Assembly: GCF_016920785.2 (NCBI RefSeq) | Contig: NW_024609846.1 | Coordinates: 85,135,816 to 85,199,815 of the forward strand | From: Ixodes scapularis | Lineage: Eukaryota; Arthropoda; Arachnida; Ixodida; Ixodidae | Length of the DNA stretch: 64,000 bases | Direction: 5' to 3' | Shown: piece by piece, positions 1 through 10,272 of the stretch | Position numbering within the stretch: position 1 is the stretch's first letter | Layout: the number at the start of each line of letters is the position of its first letter | Made by a program: the position numbers and the translations under genes | Notes under the pieces: generated by a model | What the model was told of the DNA's origin: nothing | The model's input: only the letters and a program-made list of their open reading frames with translations | The model's database searches: none

Positions 1-10
1 ACTTTCGGAA

Positions 11-480
11 TTGACCATTCTCAAGCGTCGTTCCGATGACGCAGAGTGTCGTTCCCGTCGATCCAACTTGCTTTTTTTTGGCATAGATGACTCGGCTAAG
101 GAAACGTGGGCTCAATCGGAAAAGCTGGTTTTGGATGTGTGCTCAAATAAGCTTGACGTACAAATTGACCCTGCTACAATCGAACGGGCTCACCGCATCG
201 GGAAGTTCGACAGCAGCAAGAAAAGGCCTATTGTTGTAAAGTTTTTCTTCTTTAAACATAAGGATGCGGAGCTGGGGTCGTGCTACAAGCTAAAAAAATT
301 CAGGTATTTCTATCAGCGAGGATTTTTCACAAAATGTTCAACTTGCCAGAAAACGGCTGCATGAATTTGCTCGTACCCAGGGGGGTCGTTACAAACTTCG
401 TGTCGACAAATTTTATATCGGCGATAAGCAATTTTTGTTCAACCATTACACAAACTAAGTTTATGAAGCCGCCTCCTAAC
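11..480 (+). pseudogene. LINE A ORF1 remnant (RNA-binding C-terminal domain)
   Basis: The translation contains NLLFFGIDDS, a tryptophan-containing ETWAQSE segment and IERAHRIG, the same block as in the ORF1 proteins of LINEs B (3150-3890) and C (about 13.1-13.4 kb). It corresponds to the RRM/C-terminal nucleic-acid-binding part of L1-like ORF1p. The 5' end lies outside the window. At least one frameshift near 250-300 and stops after 361 break it, so it is non-functional here. Confidence 0.7.
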
Positions 481-560
481 TAACTAGAGATAGCGCGTTT
501 GAATCTGTCCCTCTGAGCTAAAAAAAACGCCGGTAAACACACGCGTACAGTTCCCTTTCT

Positions 561-1868
561 TTGCCAAATGAGATTTCAGTTCTTTTTACTAACATAAGAA
601 GCGTAGTCCGCAACCGCGATGACCTGTCAATAGTGAGTGATGCATCATCAAGCGATATTGTTGTTTTGACAGAAACGTGGCTTTCAAGTGTTGTCCGTGA
701 TAAAGAAATTTTTGACTCTGTTAAATGCTACAATTTTGATCGGTGTGACAGAACAGATAGGCGTGGGGGAGGTGTTTTAATCGCAGTGAATAAAGCCATT
801 GAATGTTACCACGTGAATATTGTTTTCCCGTTAGAGCTTGTTTGCGTACGCCTACAGTGCGCTTATAGAAATATTATTTTGTGCGTTTGTTACCGTCCTG
901 CCAACGCTCCTGCAAATTTTTGCTCGGATTTGCATGATGCTTTAAATATGATTTGTTTAAGGTTCCCCCTTGCACCCATGTTTTTACTAGGTGATTTTAA
1001 TCTTCCCTTGATCAACTGGTCTGGATCGTTTCCCGCTGCATCTTGTAGCTCTTCTGATTACTTTTCTTTTTTTCAATGTGTCACTGAGCCTACTCGGATT
1101 ACTGATGCGACGGCCAATGTGTTAGACCTTATTCTTACAACCGACCCTAATCTCGCTTCTTCTATAACTTATATACCCGGCATTAGCGACCATGCTATTT
1201 TGAATTTCAGTCTGCAAGCTTCCTCGCATGTTGCTAACAAATCTACCAAGCACTTTCTCGATTATAGCAAAGCAAACTTCGCTGCAATAAATAACGAGTT
1301 GGCTTGCTTTCTTGACGAATTTCTGCCTGCGTTGTCAGATCGCACGACTGAGACTAATTGGAACATGTTTAAAAACAAAGTAAATTCTCTAATTAATTTA
1401 TTCATTCCATGTAGGAATATCGTATCTAACCACGTGTCTCCCTGGTTTAATGTAACTCTTAAACGCCTTGCAAATAAGAAAAAACGCCTTTTCCGCGCTG
1501 CAAAGTTGTCTGGCCTCACTGAGCGCTGGGAGCTTTATAAATCTGTTGTCAATGCTTATAAGGCAGCCATCAAGCAAGCAAAACTGACTTTTTTTAATGT
1601 TACCCTTCCTTCAATGTTAGCAAATAGCCCTAAACAATTTTGGAGTGTTATGAACGGGCCTAAAGGAATGGCTGTATCGCTCACTGATGTTGAGGGTATT
1701 GACATTCCGAAAGCTCAATGTGCATCCATTCCGAACGACGTCTTTGTCAAGGCGTTTACTGATAATGATGGTTTAGATTATCCTTTTTTATCAGATTATG
1801 CTTTCTTTCTTATGGATCCGCTTGCTTTTGATTACGACGGGATTGTAAAGTTAATTGATAATTTGTGA
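561..1868 (+). pseudogene. LINE A ORF2 endonuclease and linker
   Basis: A 435-codon open stretch encodes an exonuclease-endonuclease-phosphatase domain. It starts with the N-terminal FTNIRSV motif, followed by LTETWLS, RRGGGVLIAV, CYRP, LLGDFNLP (metal and catalytic block) and GISDHAIL (C-terminal SDH catalytic motif). Such an enzyme nicks target DNA to prime reverse transcription. The linker to the RT follows (FWSVMNG). It ends in a stop at 1866-1868 just before the RT begins in another frame, so ORF2 is broken. Confidence 0.8.
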
Positions 1869-2958
1869 AAGTTTCTTCCTCGTGTGGTGTTGACAACATT
1901 ACCTCTAAATTTCTTAAGAACAGTAAACATTACATGTCAATTTTTCTTACAAAACTTTTTGAGCAGTCACTCAACCTTGGTGTCTTATACCGGATGATTG
2001 GAAAAAAGGAAAGGTGGTTCCACTTCACAAGACAGGTAACAAACGTAATCCTCTTAATTACAGACCCATTTCGTTAACCAGCACCCCCTGCAAACTTTTA
2101 GAGCACATTATTTATTCTCACTTAGTTGATTTCTTAGATTCAAATTCTTTCTTTTCACCCTCACAACATGGTTTTCGCAAATCTCTTTCTTGTGAGACTC
2201 AGCTTTTGTCCTTCACTAATGACCTACTTTCCATTCTTGACCGTGGGTCCCAGGTTGACTGTGTGTTTCTTGATTTCGCCAAAGCTTTTGATAAAGTTTC
2301 TCATAAATTATTACTTTTTAAACTTAGCAAACTTAACATTTATCCTAATGTTTTGTCGTGGATCACATGTTTCCTAAATAATCGATCTCAATATGTTTGT
2401 GCGAATGAAACTAATTCTTCCCTTAGTCCTGTTACCTCTGGTGTCCCACAAGGTTCCGTTTTAGGACCTCTTTTGTTCCTTATTTATATAAATGACTTAC
2501 CACTGTGTGTATCATCCTCAATAAGTTTATTTGCCGATGAATATCTAATTTATCGTGAAATAACTAACGATTCTGACGCAACACTACTTCAATGTGACCT
2601 GTGTGCTGTATCCGAATAGTGTAACTTATGGAAAATGACTCTTAACACTAACAAATGCAAATCCATGAGGGTTTCCGGTCGGAACACGTCCCCATCACCA
2701 TACTCAATTTCTAACAACCTACTGGAATCTGTGACGTCTTACAAATATCTTGGTGTTCACATTACTTCTAACGTTTCATGGAAATTACATACTGAACATA
2801 TTATCGCTAACGCTAACTCTATGCTTGGATATCTGAAAAGAAACTTCTCTTTAGCCCCAATATCATTAAAACTGCTTCTGTACCAGAGCCCTAGTTCGTT
2901 CAAAATTAGAATACGCCTCGTCAATCTGGGACCCCGGTCACACAACGCTTGTGACTAA
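1865..2958 (+). pseudogene. LINE A ORF2 reverse transcriptase (broken, FADE active site)
   Basis: RT blocks are visible across three short frames: NYRPISLTSTPCKLLE, QHGFRKSLSCETQL, FLDFAKAFDKVSH, SGVPQGSVLGPLLF, FADEYLIYRE and YKYLGVHITS. The catalytic box reads FADE where active elements have FADD, so an aspartate has become glutamate. Frame changes near 2010 and stops near 2619 and 2956 show decay. The coding continues to about 3148 and then after the nested LINE at 6819-6997. Confidence 0.8.
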
Positions 2959-3149
2959 CGTTGAAGCTGTTCAAAATCGTGGAGTACGTTTTATCTATTC
3001 TATCATCGCACCGCTAGTGTATCATCTATGAAAACCTCATTGTCCCTGCCTCTTCTTTCCTTACGGCGAAAAATATATCGTCTATGCCTTTCCTACAAAA
3101 TTTATCACTTCAACGCTTCACTAAAGGATAAGTTATTCCTTAACCCGAC

Positions 3150-3890
3150 ATGTGCAAACTGCTTCAAGATGGTCAGTCTAAACTACTAATGGTTGTAAAT
3201 GAAATCAAAACAAATCAACAGCAGTTGGAAGACAAAATCACTGACATCTCTAACCGGCTCCAGAATGTGGAAACTAAGACTAATGTTCTTGATAGACTGG
3301 ATTGTGAGGTACGCGCTGCACATCAGGTTCTAGAAGAAGTTAAAAAAGAAAATGCATTCTTGCGTGCTAGACTTGACGACCTCGAAGATCGGTCTCGGCG
3401 AGACAATCTAATCTTTCATGGTATAGATGACTCGCCCTCAGAGACCTGGGCCCAATCTGAGCAAAAAGTACACTCGCTGCTTTCTAACGTCCCTGAGCTG
3501 AGCATTTCTGAAGAGGGAATCACTCGTGCGCACCGGCTTGGTACGTTTTCTCGAAACAAGTGTCGACCAGTAATGGTAAAACTTGTGTCAACCAAAACTA
3601 AAGAGAGCATCCTTTCAGCAAAAGCTAAACTAAAAACATGGAACGTCTCAGTCAATGAAGACTTCGCACCAGCCACACGTTATGCACGCAAGAAGTTGTT
3701 TGACTTCGCAAAATCTCAGAGTCCCAATAGTATATTTAAAATAAGGTACAACAGGCTTCACCTAAACAAGAAGTGTTACGCCTACTGCAGTACGAGTGAC
3801 GAAGTTTATAAAATTTCTAGTGCTACCAGTGCTACTGATAGAGGTGCCGAGTCACTCCAACCGCAACACGTGCAATCAGCAACGTCATAA
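3150..3890 (+). CDS. LINE B ORF1 protein (coiled coil plus RNA-binding domain), 5' truncated
   Basis: An open frame of about 246 codons shows no internal stop. Residues 1-80 form a heptad-rich coiled coil (NEIKTNQQQLEDK; TDISNRLQNVETK). The nucleic-acid-binding domain follows (RRDNLIFHGIDDSPSETW; GITRAHRLGTFSRNKCRP; NEDFAPATRYARKKL). This architecture matches L1-like ORF1p trimers that coat retrotransposon RNA. The true N-terminus is missing because the element is truncated, so the first ATG (3150) is unlikely to be the original start. Confidence 0.7.
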   Translation: MCKLLQDGQSKLLMVVNEIKTNQQQLEDKITDISNRLQNVETKTNVLDRLDCEVRAAHQVLEEVKKENAFLRARLDDLEDRSRRDNLIFHGIDDSPSETWAQSEQKVHSLLSNVPELSISEEGITRAHRLGTFSRNKCRPVMVKLVSTKTKESILSAKAKLKTWNVSVNEDFAPATRYARKKLFDFAKSQSPNSIFKIRYNRLHLNKKCYAYCSTSDEVYKISSATSATDRGAESLQPQHVQSATS

Positions 3891-3924
3891 CAATCGTGCA
3901 CTCTTCCAGTCAAAGATTCGACGG

Positions 3925-4989
3925 TGGAAAATGTTTCTGTTTTCTTTACAAATATCCGAAGCGTAATAAAGAAACGCGATGAATTGTGCTCCGCTCTTGA
4001 TTCTGCTTCTGCCGACATCATTGTGTTGACCGAGACATGGCTCTCTAGCAAAATACGTAACGATGAACTTTTTTTTTTGTGATAAGCAGTACAAAGTTTA
4101 TCGGCATGATAGGGATTCGCGGACGGGCGGAGGCGTGCTGGTTCCAGTTGCTGATTACATTGAGTCATCCCATATTAACTTAGCATCTAGCTTAGAAATT
4201 GTGTGTGTACGTTTCCAACTAAGTCACAGAAACATTGTTGTCTGTGCATGTTACCGCCCACCTACCTTTGCTAAGAATTTTGTGGAGTTATTACATGACA
4301 CACTTAGCGGGATTGTTTCAAGGTTTCCTAACTCGCAGCTATTTATTTTTGGCGATTTTAACTACCCAAATATTAACTGGTCACAAGATATTCCTATTTG
4401 CGTGCCTTCTTCTTCTGAAAGCAACGATTTCCTAAATCTCTGTGCAGATTTTAATCTTTCGCAATTAGTAACCAAGCCCACGAGAATTACGTCCTCAGCA
4501 TCCAACGTTCTTGATCTTATTTTAACTACGTCTAAGGACCTCGTAGAGCCGATCTCTTATCTTCCAGGTCTTAGCGACCATTTAGCCTTGCATTTTTTCC
4601 TGAAAAGTCCTAAGAACAATCCTGCTGTTTGTGTCAAACACATCCGTGATTACGCCAGAGCCGACTTTGAATCCATAAACCGCGAGCTATGTACATTCAT
4701 GGGCTCTTATATGCAGAATTTTTCAGAACGATCGGTTGAAGGCAATTGGTGTCTGTTCAAAGATAAAATTACTTCATTGATCACCAACTACATTCCCTGT
4801 CGTGTTGTCAAATCAAACTCGAAATCACCTTGGTATAATACGACTTTAAAAAGACTGTCTAATAAGAAAAGCGCTTGTTTCGAGCAGCTAAATCATCAAT
4901 GTCTCCCGATCGCTGGGCCGCGTACCATTCGGCAGCTGAAGTATACAAAATGGCCGTCGATGAAACTAAATATAACTTCTTCAGCATAA
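3925..4989 (+). pseudogene. LINE B ORF2 endonuclease (frameshifted)
   Basis: The endonuclease begins with SVFFTNIRSV and LTETWLSSK. It changes frame at the T-run near 4067-4078, then reads YRHDRDSRTGGGVLVPV, CACYRPP, IFGDFNYPNINW, TKPTRIT and PGLSDHLALHF. A further frame change near 4870 separates the linker (SPWYNTTLKRLSNKK) from the RT. The motifs match LINE A in the same order with only moderate divergence. The homopolymer at the first break could also be a sequencing error. Confidence 0.75.
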
Positions 4990-6714
4990 AATTGCCCTCA
5001 ATGCTCACTAACAATCCAAAACAGTTTTGGAACTTAGTCAACCCTGCCGACAAACATTTAATACAACTTAAAAATTCAGGCGGAGTGGTGATTTCTGGTG
5101 AAGATTGCGCTATGACTTTCAACGAAAGTTTCATCAGTGTCTTTAGTGATTTCTTAGGTGCCAACCATCCCGTACTACCATCTTCTGATTTTTTGCCCAT
5201 GTTACCAATTGTGTTTGATCCACCCGGTATTGTTAAAATTATTGAAAACCTCAAGCTGTCGTCGGCATCAGGTGTCGACGAGATAAACGCGAAATTTCTA
5301 AAAAATACCAAAATGTACTCCTCAATCATCTTGTCATCTTTGTTTCAACAATCACTTGATCATGGCGTCTTACCCGAGGACTGGAAGGTAGGGAAGGTTG
5401 TTCCAATTCACAAAGCTGGTGACCGTTTCTCCCCTTTCAATTACAGGCCAATATCTCTTACTAGCGTACCCTGCAAAATCATGGAGCACATAATTTCTTC
5501 ACAGCTCTCGCGTTTCCTGGAGTGCAACTCCTTCTTTAGCCCTTTTCAACATGGATTCCGCAAATCTTTCTCGTGCGATACTCAGCTTTTAGTTTTCACC
5601 CACAACCTCCACTCGGCTCTGGACCGTGGATCTCAGACTGACTGCATCTTTCTGGACTTTGCAAAGGCTTTCGATAAGGTAACACATAAACTACTACTAT
5701 ACAAGCTTAGCCTACTCAGTATTGATCCATATATCTTATCTTGGTTAGAGTGTTTCCTCACTAACAGATCGCAATTTGTAACTGTCAATAACAAACTCGT
5801 CATCGTCCCTCGTTAAGTCCGGTGTACCGCAGGGTTCTGTCCTAGGCCCCCTCTTATTCTTAGTATATATAAATGACCTACCTACTAGCATTTCCTCCTT
5901 CATAAGCGTATTTGCGGATGATTGCGTTGTTTACCGTGAAATTACTAATGACTCTGACGTACACATAATTCAATCTGATTTAAATGCAATTTCTTCCTGG
6001 TATAATGCTTGGCACATGAAACTAAACACTATGAAGTGTAAGACAATGAGGATTTCTCGCAAAGCAGCACTCTGTCCTAACTACTTCCTATCAAATAACA
6101 TCCTTGAAAACGTATCAACTTACAAATATCTAGGTGTTCATCTCTCTTCTGACCTATCATGGAAAACTCACACCGAATATATCGTTAATAACAGTAACCG
6201 CATGCTTGGATATTTAAGACGTAACTTTTCTCTAGCTCCATCATCATTAAAATTACTACTTTATAAAACACTGGTGCGACCAAAACTTGAATATGCATGC
6301 TCGGTCTGGGGTCCCGGTACAGAAAGCCTCATATCAGCGCTTAAAGCCATCCAAAACCGGTCAGCACGTTTTATATGATCAAACTACCATCGTACATCAA
6401 GCGTCACATCCATGAAAGCTAGTCTCTCACTGCCCCCTCTTTCCACTCGTCGCACTATCTCCCGTCTCTGTCTATTCCATAAAATTTACTATGCCAATTC
6501 ACTCTTGAAAGAACAACTAATCAGTGCTCCCATCTACGTATCCTCTCGCCTCGATCACTGCTGCAAAGTTGGTATACCCACTTCCATTTCAAATTCTTTT
6601 TTCAAATCTTTCATCCCAAAAACATCTCGTGATTGGAACGGCCTTCCCTCACCCATTGCGTCCATTGGCGATTTTGTCCTCTTTAAAGAAGCTTTAACAA
6701 GTTACTATTCATGA
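4875..6714 (+). pseudogene. LINE B ORF2 reverse transcriptase and C-terminus
   Basis: The RT is mostly intact: FNYRPISLTSVPCKIME, QHGFRKSFSCDTQLL, FLDFAKAFDKVTH, a frame change near 5805, SGVPQGSVLGPLLF, FADDCVVYREI (complete catalytic FADD) and YKYLGVHLSS. An in-frame stop follows RSARFI at about 6378. The rest of the C-terminus lies at 6412-6714, ending DWNGLPSPIASIG before the stop. Only a few lesions separate this copy from a full ORF2. Confidence 0.8.
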
Positions 6715-6818
6715 TCTGTGCCGGACTAACCATTTTCAGCGTTTTTTGTACTTCCGTTGCCCACCCCCTCTGTAATGCTTCGGCCCTGAGGGTCTAATAA
6801 ATAAATAAATAAATAAAT

Positions 6819-7131
6819 ATATCTCTTCACGCATTGATCATCGTTTCAAGGTCGGCATTCCTCACTGTGAGACATCAGCATACAACGACTCCTTCATACC
6901 AAGAACGACTTTTGAGTGGAACCACCTTCAAGCATCTTTAGCAGCTATCCCATCACTTGATTTATTTAAAGAAGCGTTTACTAATAACTTTTGTTAATAT
7001 TTTGTCGAATTGATTGTGTTTTATTCACTGTCTTTTACGTTTGTATTTCCTTTTGAGTGAATTCTTATATGCCCCACCCCCTCTGTAATGCCCTATGGGC
7101 CCTGAGGGTATTGAAATAAATAAATAAATAA
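6819..7131 (+). mobile_element. LINE A 3' end resuming after the nested insertion
   Basis: The frame continuing LINE A ORF2 reads HRFKVGIPHCETSAYNDS, then FEWNHLQASLAAIP and LFKEAFTNNFC before a stop at about 6997. The 3' UTR (CCCACCCCCTCTGTAATGCC; GGGCCCTGAGGGTATTGAAA) is closely related to that of LINE B. It ends in the short tandem tail AATAAATAAATAAATAAA at 7114-7131. The shared UTR shows A and B belong to one family. Confidence 0.85.
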
Positions 7132-8160
7132 AAGTGAAATTTGAGAAAGGCTCGCCGGAGAAAACTCATCCAATGTTTGGCGGGTCCGGAGAAAACCTCA
7201 CCGGTCTTTTGAGAGGCCCAGGGAAAAGCTCGCTTTGAACTGCATTTTAATGAAAGGTGGTCTTTATAATTTTAGAGCACTAGTGCAACCAAAGCTAAAC
7301 GCACCTCCCACGCAAGCGGTACATATTTCAAAGCAAGGTGCTCTACTATAGCCCTCGTTCGTACGGCTTATATGTCCTTCATCTTCGCACGACTGTTGCC
7401 ATATTTAATTCTGATGGAGAGAGGATCTCAGAGATCAACTTCCTTTATTTTCCGATCGGAAGGACTTAAAATGCCATGCTTACCTTCTGGTGAGATGTTC
7501 AAATGTGAAGATTTGGCACAGCTCGTAGTGCCGGCTACTCCATGAATGTTAATTCAATTTACTATAAACATACAGGCTACTAAGGCAGCAGCCTACACTC
7601 GTTATAGCTTCCCCGACTAACGTTTATCATTGCTGAATAAAACTTTATTTTTATTTACCACCATGTATCAGATATACTTGAAAATACATCCGATAGTAAA
7701 GTGCTGAAAAGTCACACGCACATATGGCAATAAAATACACTTCAGTTGTGTGAACGTTTTTAGTTAGTGGACGGATCCTTCAAAAGTCCGATGAGCTTTT
7801 CTCCGTTTCCAACGGTTTCACCACGAGCTTTTCTCGGCCGTCGCCCCCATCAGTCTCATTGTCGAGCCTTGACGCGCAGGACTTTATCAACAACTTTGTC
7901 AGCTAAATAAGAAAGAAAAAGGAAATAAAATTGGCAAACACTTACGCTACCCGTAAGGTGAAACACTGTGACAGCTAAGGTGTGGCGTTGGAGGTCATTT
8001 CGGAGCAGATGGACTGAATGAACGGTAAAGGTGCGAGCGCGCACCACGGAGTTCGCATAGGCGTTTCGTATTAAACCGAGTAAAGCGCCGGACGAAAATT
8101 CCATAGAGGATTGGAACCAATAAGGGTGTATCAAGTAGCAAGCATTTCGTGAACCCGTTA
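7132..8160. other. Unannotated repeat-like sequence
   Basis: No gene was recognised. The segment has GAGAAAAGCTCG-type motifs near 7150-7235 and their reverse complements near 7790-7850 (GAGCTTTTCTCC; GAGCTTTTCTCGG). This suggests the degenerate ends of an inverted-repeat element of roughly 0.7 kb. No clean target-site duplication was found. The right part (7860-8160) shows nothing recognisable. Confidence 0.3.
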
Positions 8161-8161
8161 A

Positions 8162-8395
8162 ACAATTTTATTGTACACAAACTAGGACTGCCTCGTGGTA
8201 ATTGAAGAACACTTCAAAAGTCGCGCTCCCGAGTTTGAAATCCAGGTAACGACGAAACTGCACGTGTGTGCATGAACCGTTCTCTGTCGTTGGTGTGGCT
8301 GCCTGAACGTGTAATGCAATGTTATTGGACACAAACTAACACCTCTTTGTATTCACTGAAGAACACTTCCGGAAATCGCGCACTCAAGTTTCATG
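8162..8395. repeat. Diverged tandem duplication, unit about 160 bp
   Basis: Two diverged copies follow each other. Copy 1 starts CAATTTTATTGTACACAAAC near 8162 and copy 2 starts CAATGTTATTGGACACAAAC near 8321. Both contain GAAGAACACTTC followed by a short CGCGC(T/A)C block and GAGTTT or AAGTTT. No coding potential was seen. It may be part of a larger dispersed repeat. Confidence 0.5.
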
Positions 8396-8527
8396 CGTGT
8401 AGCTCCACCTAATCTCACGCCCGTTGTTTCGCCGGCCTATAGCTTTATTCGTTTTACCGCGCTTTGGTTTTATTGCTTCCATTGTCAGCAGTCGCATGTT
8501 TATGTTTCCACGTGCCGTCATGGTGTT

Positions 8528-8725
8528 ACGCGACGACGTATTGTCATGTGACGTCACAATATCACGTGACGTCATGACATCACGTGACTCATGGTGCCAC
8601 CTGACGTCATTATGTCGCGTGACGTCCCTGTGCAACGTGAATTGACATGACAACGTCACGTCAAGGTGTCAGCCGACGCCAGGTAACAGGTCACGTGATG
8701 CGCGGCGTGACGTCATCGGCGTGAC
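8528..8725. repeat. Degenerate tandem array of TGACGTCA / TCACGTGA motifs
   Basis: About ten imperfect units of roughly 20-24 bp each carry TGACGTCA-like (CRE) or CACGTGAC-like (E-box) palindromes, for example TCACGTGACGTCATGACATC. The chance open frames on both strands here are translations of the repeat and are not genes. The motifs could bind bZIP or bHLH factors, but a role cannot be inferred from sequence alone. Confidence 0.6.
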
Positions 8726-8912
8726 GCCAATGGGGATTCTTCTGGCGAAGTGCCAAAAATGACCCGCGTCGATATGAAGCGCGGTTGTCGGCGCAAAAGC
8801 CACGAAGTGTATCACTAACTGCTATCACAATAAAAAAAAAAAAAAGGAAAGTACGAGGTGGACGGACTTGTTATGACGCCGAACACGATCCGGCCAAGGG
8901 GACATCAAGCAT

Positions 8913-8973
8913 GGCTCACTCTTGAACGTGGTTTGAGTTGACGTTCACGACTGACTCTTGAACGTGGTTTGAC
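8913..8973. repeat. Short direct repeat, 20 bp twice
   Basis: The sequence GACTCTTGAACGTGGTTTGA, with one mismatch in the first base pair of copy 1, occurs twice about 41 bp apart, separated by GTTGACGTTCACGACT. No coding frame is associated. Confidence 0.5.
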
Positions 8974-9974
8974 TACCAAGGATCAGAGGAGCGTATCATG
9001 CCGGGTCGTGATGGGGTGTGAAAACTGGAAAGACTGTTATGAGTAGAGACGAATGAGCGATGAAATGAGAAACTTTAATGATTATATGGAAGCGCAACGT
9101 CGAAGCACCTGTCGAAGATAGGCTCCTAAAGAGAAAAATAGATAGAATAAAGCCGTAGGGTCCCTCGTTTTCGGGTTTTATTTTTGTCAATGACTATTTT
9201 AACGTCCGCTGTGTTTTATCTATCCATATTTGAAGTCCGCTAAGTTTTATCATGCAGACCTATATTATATAGGCCTACATGTGTTGCTCGCGTTCGTACA
9301 CTTTCTTGTCACGGGGACTCGTGGAAGAAAGTCGTCCTCTCGAGGCATTTGCCCTGGCGAGCTTGGCTTTGTTGAGGGCCATGTTACGCAGATGTTACAT
9401 CGACAGATTAGGTGTACTTCCCAACATACGCTTGTAAGACTTATGACAATATACCGCGCGTGACGTGCAAAGAGAGTGTCGACTCGAAAATTCTAAAGCC
9501 TAAGAAGGTTTCAAATTTTCGCACAAGCCAAAATTAAAAAAAAAGAAAAGAAATCGAATCGAATCAGTGAAACATATTAAAAACCAATCATACATGAACC
9601 TAGTTCTGCGAACGAAGCCAGATCACGGAAGCTAGACCATGGTAGCCAAATGAAAGTTTCCACAGAAAAAAAGTTTGCAATCTGACTTAAGTTGACACAT
9701 TATGAAATCATTGTGCATGAGGCCATGCGACGTATGACGTGTCACATGATTGCGACATACGCGGAATAACTCGATACATTGTATTGCCCTCTATCGTTCA
9801 CTGATCGGTAGATTGCTGTGATTGAGTCACCGCATATTCGCAAAAAATCAAATTACAGGGCATTTTTTTTAAAAAGTACCCAATCAACCATTTCACTTAG
9901 AGACGTGAAAGGCCTATAGCAACATGGGGAGCGAGCAATACATCATGCTTAATAGTAAATACATTGATCCAATT
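8974..9974. other. Sequence without recognisable features
   Basis: Short frames on both strands lack any recognisable domain. Base composition is AT-rich with several A-runs. Nothing further can be supported. Confidence 0.4.
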
Positions 9975-10144
9975 CAGTGGCGTCACGAGGGTCAGCGACA
10001 CCCGGGGCGGCAGCCCGCCGCGACCCCCCCCCCCCTTCCCCCCCCCCCCCCCCCCCCCGCTCTCGTGGCCCGCCGCGACACCCCCCTGAGCGCTGCACCC
10101 GGGGCGGTCCGCCCCCCCCCCCCCCCCCCCTTGTGACGCCACTG
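9975..10144. mobile_element. hAT-type MITE with C-rich core
   Basis: This 170-bp element is bounded by the inverted ends CAGTGGCGTCAC and GTGACGCCACTG. It is flanked by near-identical 8-bp target-site duplications (atccaatt on the left, aaccaatt on the right), as made by hAT transposases. The interior holds long C-runs and CCCGGGGCGG motifs that themselves form inverted copies. Proline- and glycine-rich open frames across it are low-complexity artefacts. It encodes no transposase, so mobility would need one in trans. Confidence 0.75.
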
Positions 10145-10272
10145 AACCAATTACATTTCTGAGCCAAAATCATGTTTACTCGCTGGAGACTAGACACGCG
10201 GGCATTTTAGCAGTCTTAGCCTCTGCACTTTGAAGAGCGTCTGCGCCACCTCTGGCTCGAAGTTCTTTATAG

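Larger units (their letters stand above)
1..3148 (+). mobile_element. LINE A, CR1/L2-like non-LTR retrotransposon (5' portion)
   Basis: This is a decayed non-LTR retrotransposon entering from the left edge. In order it holds an ORF1 nucleic-acid-binding remnant, an apurinic-type endonuclease and a reverse transcriptase, all with frameshifts or stops. The coding sequence stops mid-domain near 3148, where a second LINE begins. The missing C-terminus and AATAAA-repeat tail resume at about 6819 and end at 7131, so the two blocks are one element split by an insertion. The clade is inferred from the GVPQGS-type RT motif and the short tandem 3' tail rather than a long poly(A). Confidence 0.85.
3149..6818 (+). 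mobile_element. LINE B, CR1/L2-like retrotransposon nested in LINE A
   Basis: This is a 5'-truncated copy starting inside ORF1, followed by the endonuclease, RT and a 3' UTR that reads CCCTGAGGGTCTAATAAATA with about six AATA units. It interrupts LINE A inside the conserved C-terminal region. The A sequence before the break (LFLNPT) and after the tail (ISSRI type, then HRFKVGIPH) lines up with B's own SAPIYVSSRLDH and KVGIPT. B is therefore younger than A. It retains an intact FADD catalytic motif but has frameshifts. Confidence 0.85.

Noticed and set aside
9897..10197. Glycine- and proline-rich open frames on both strands
   Set aside because: They cover the C-rich core of a hAT-type MITE and are low-complexity artefacts.
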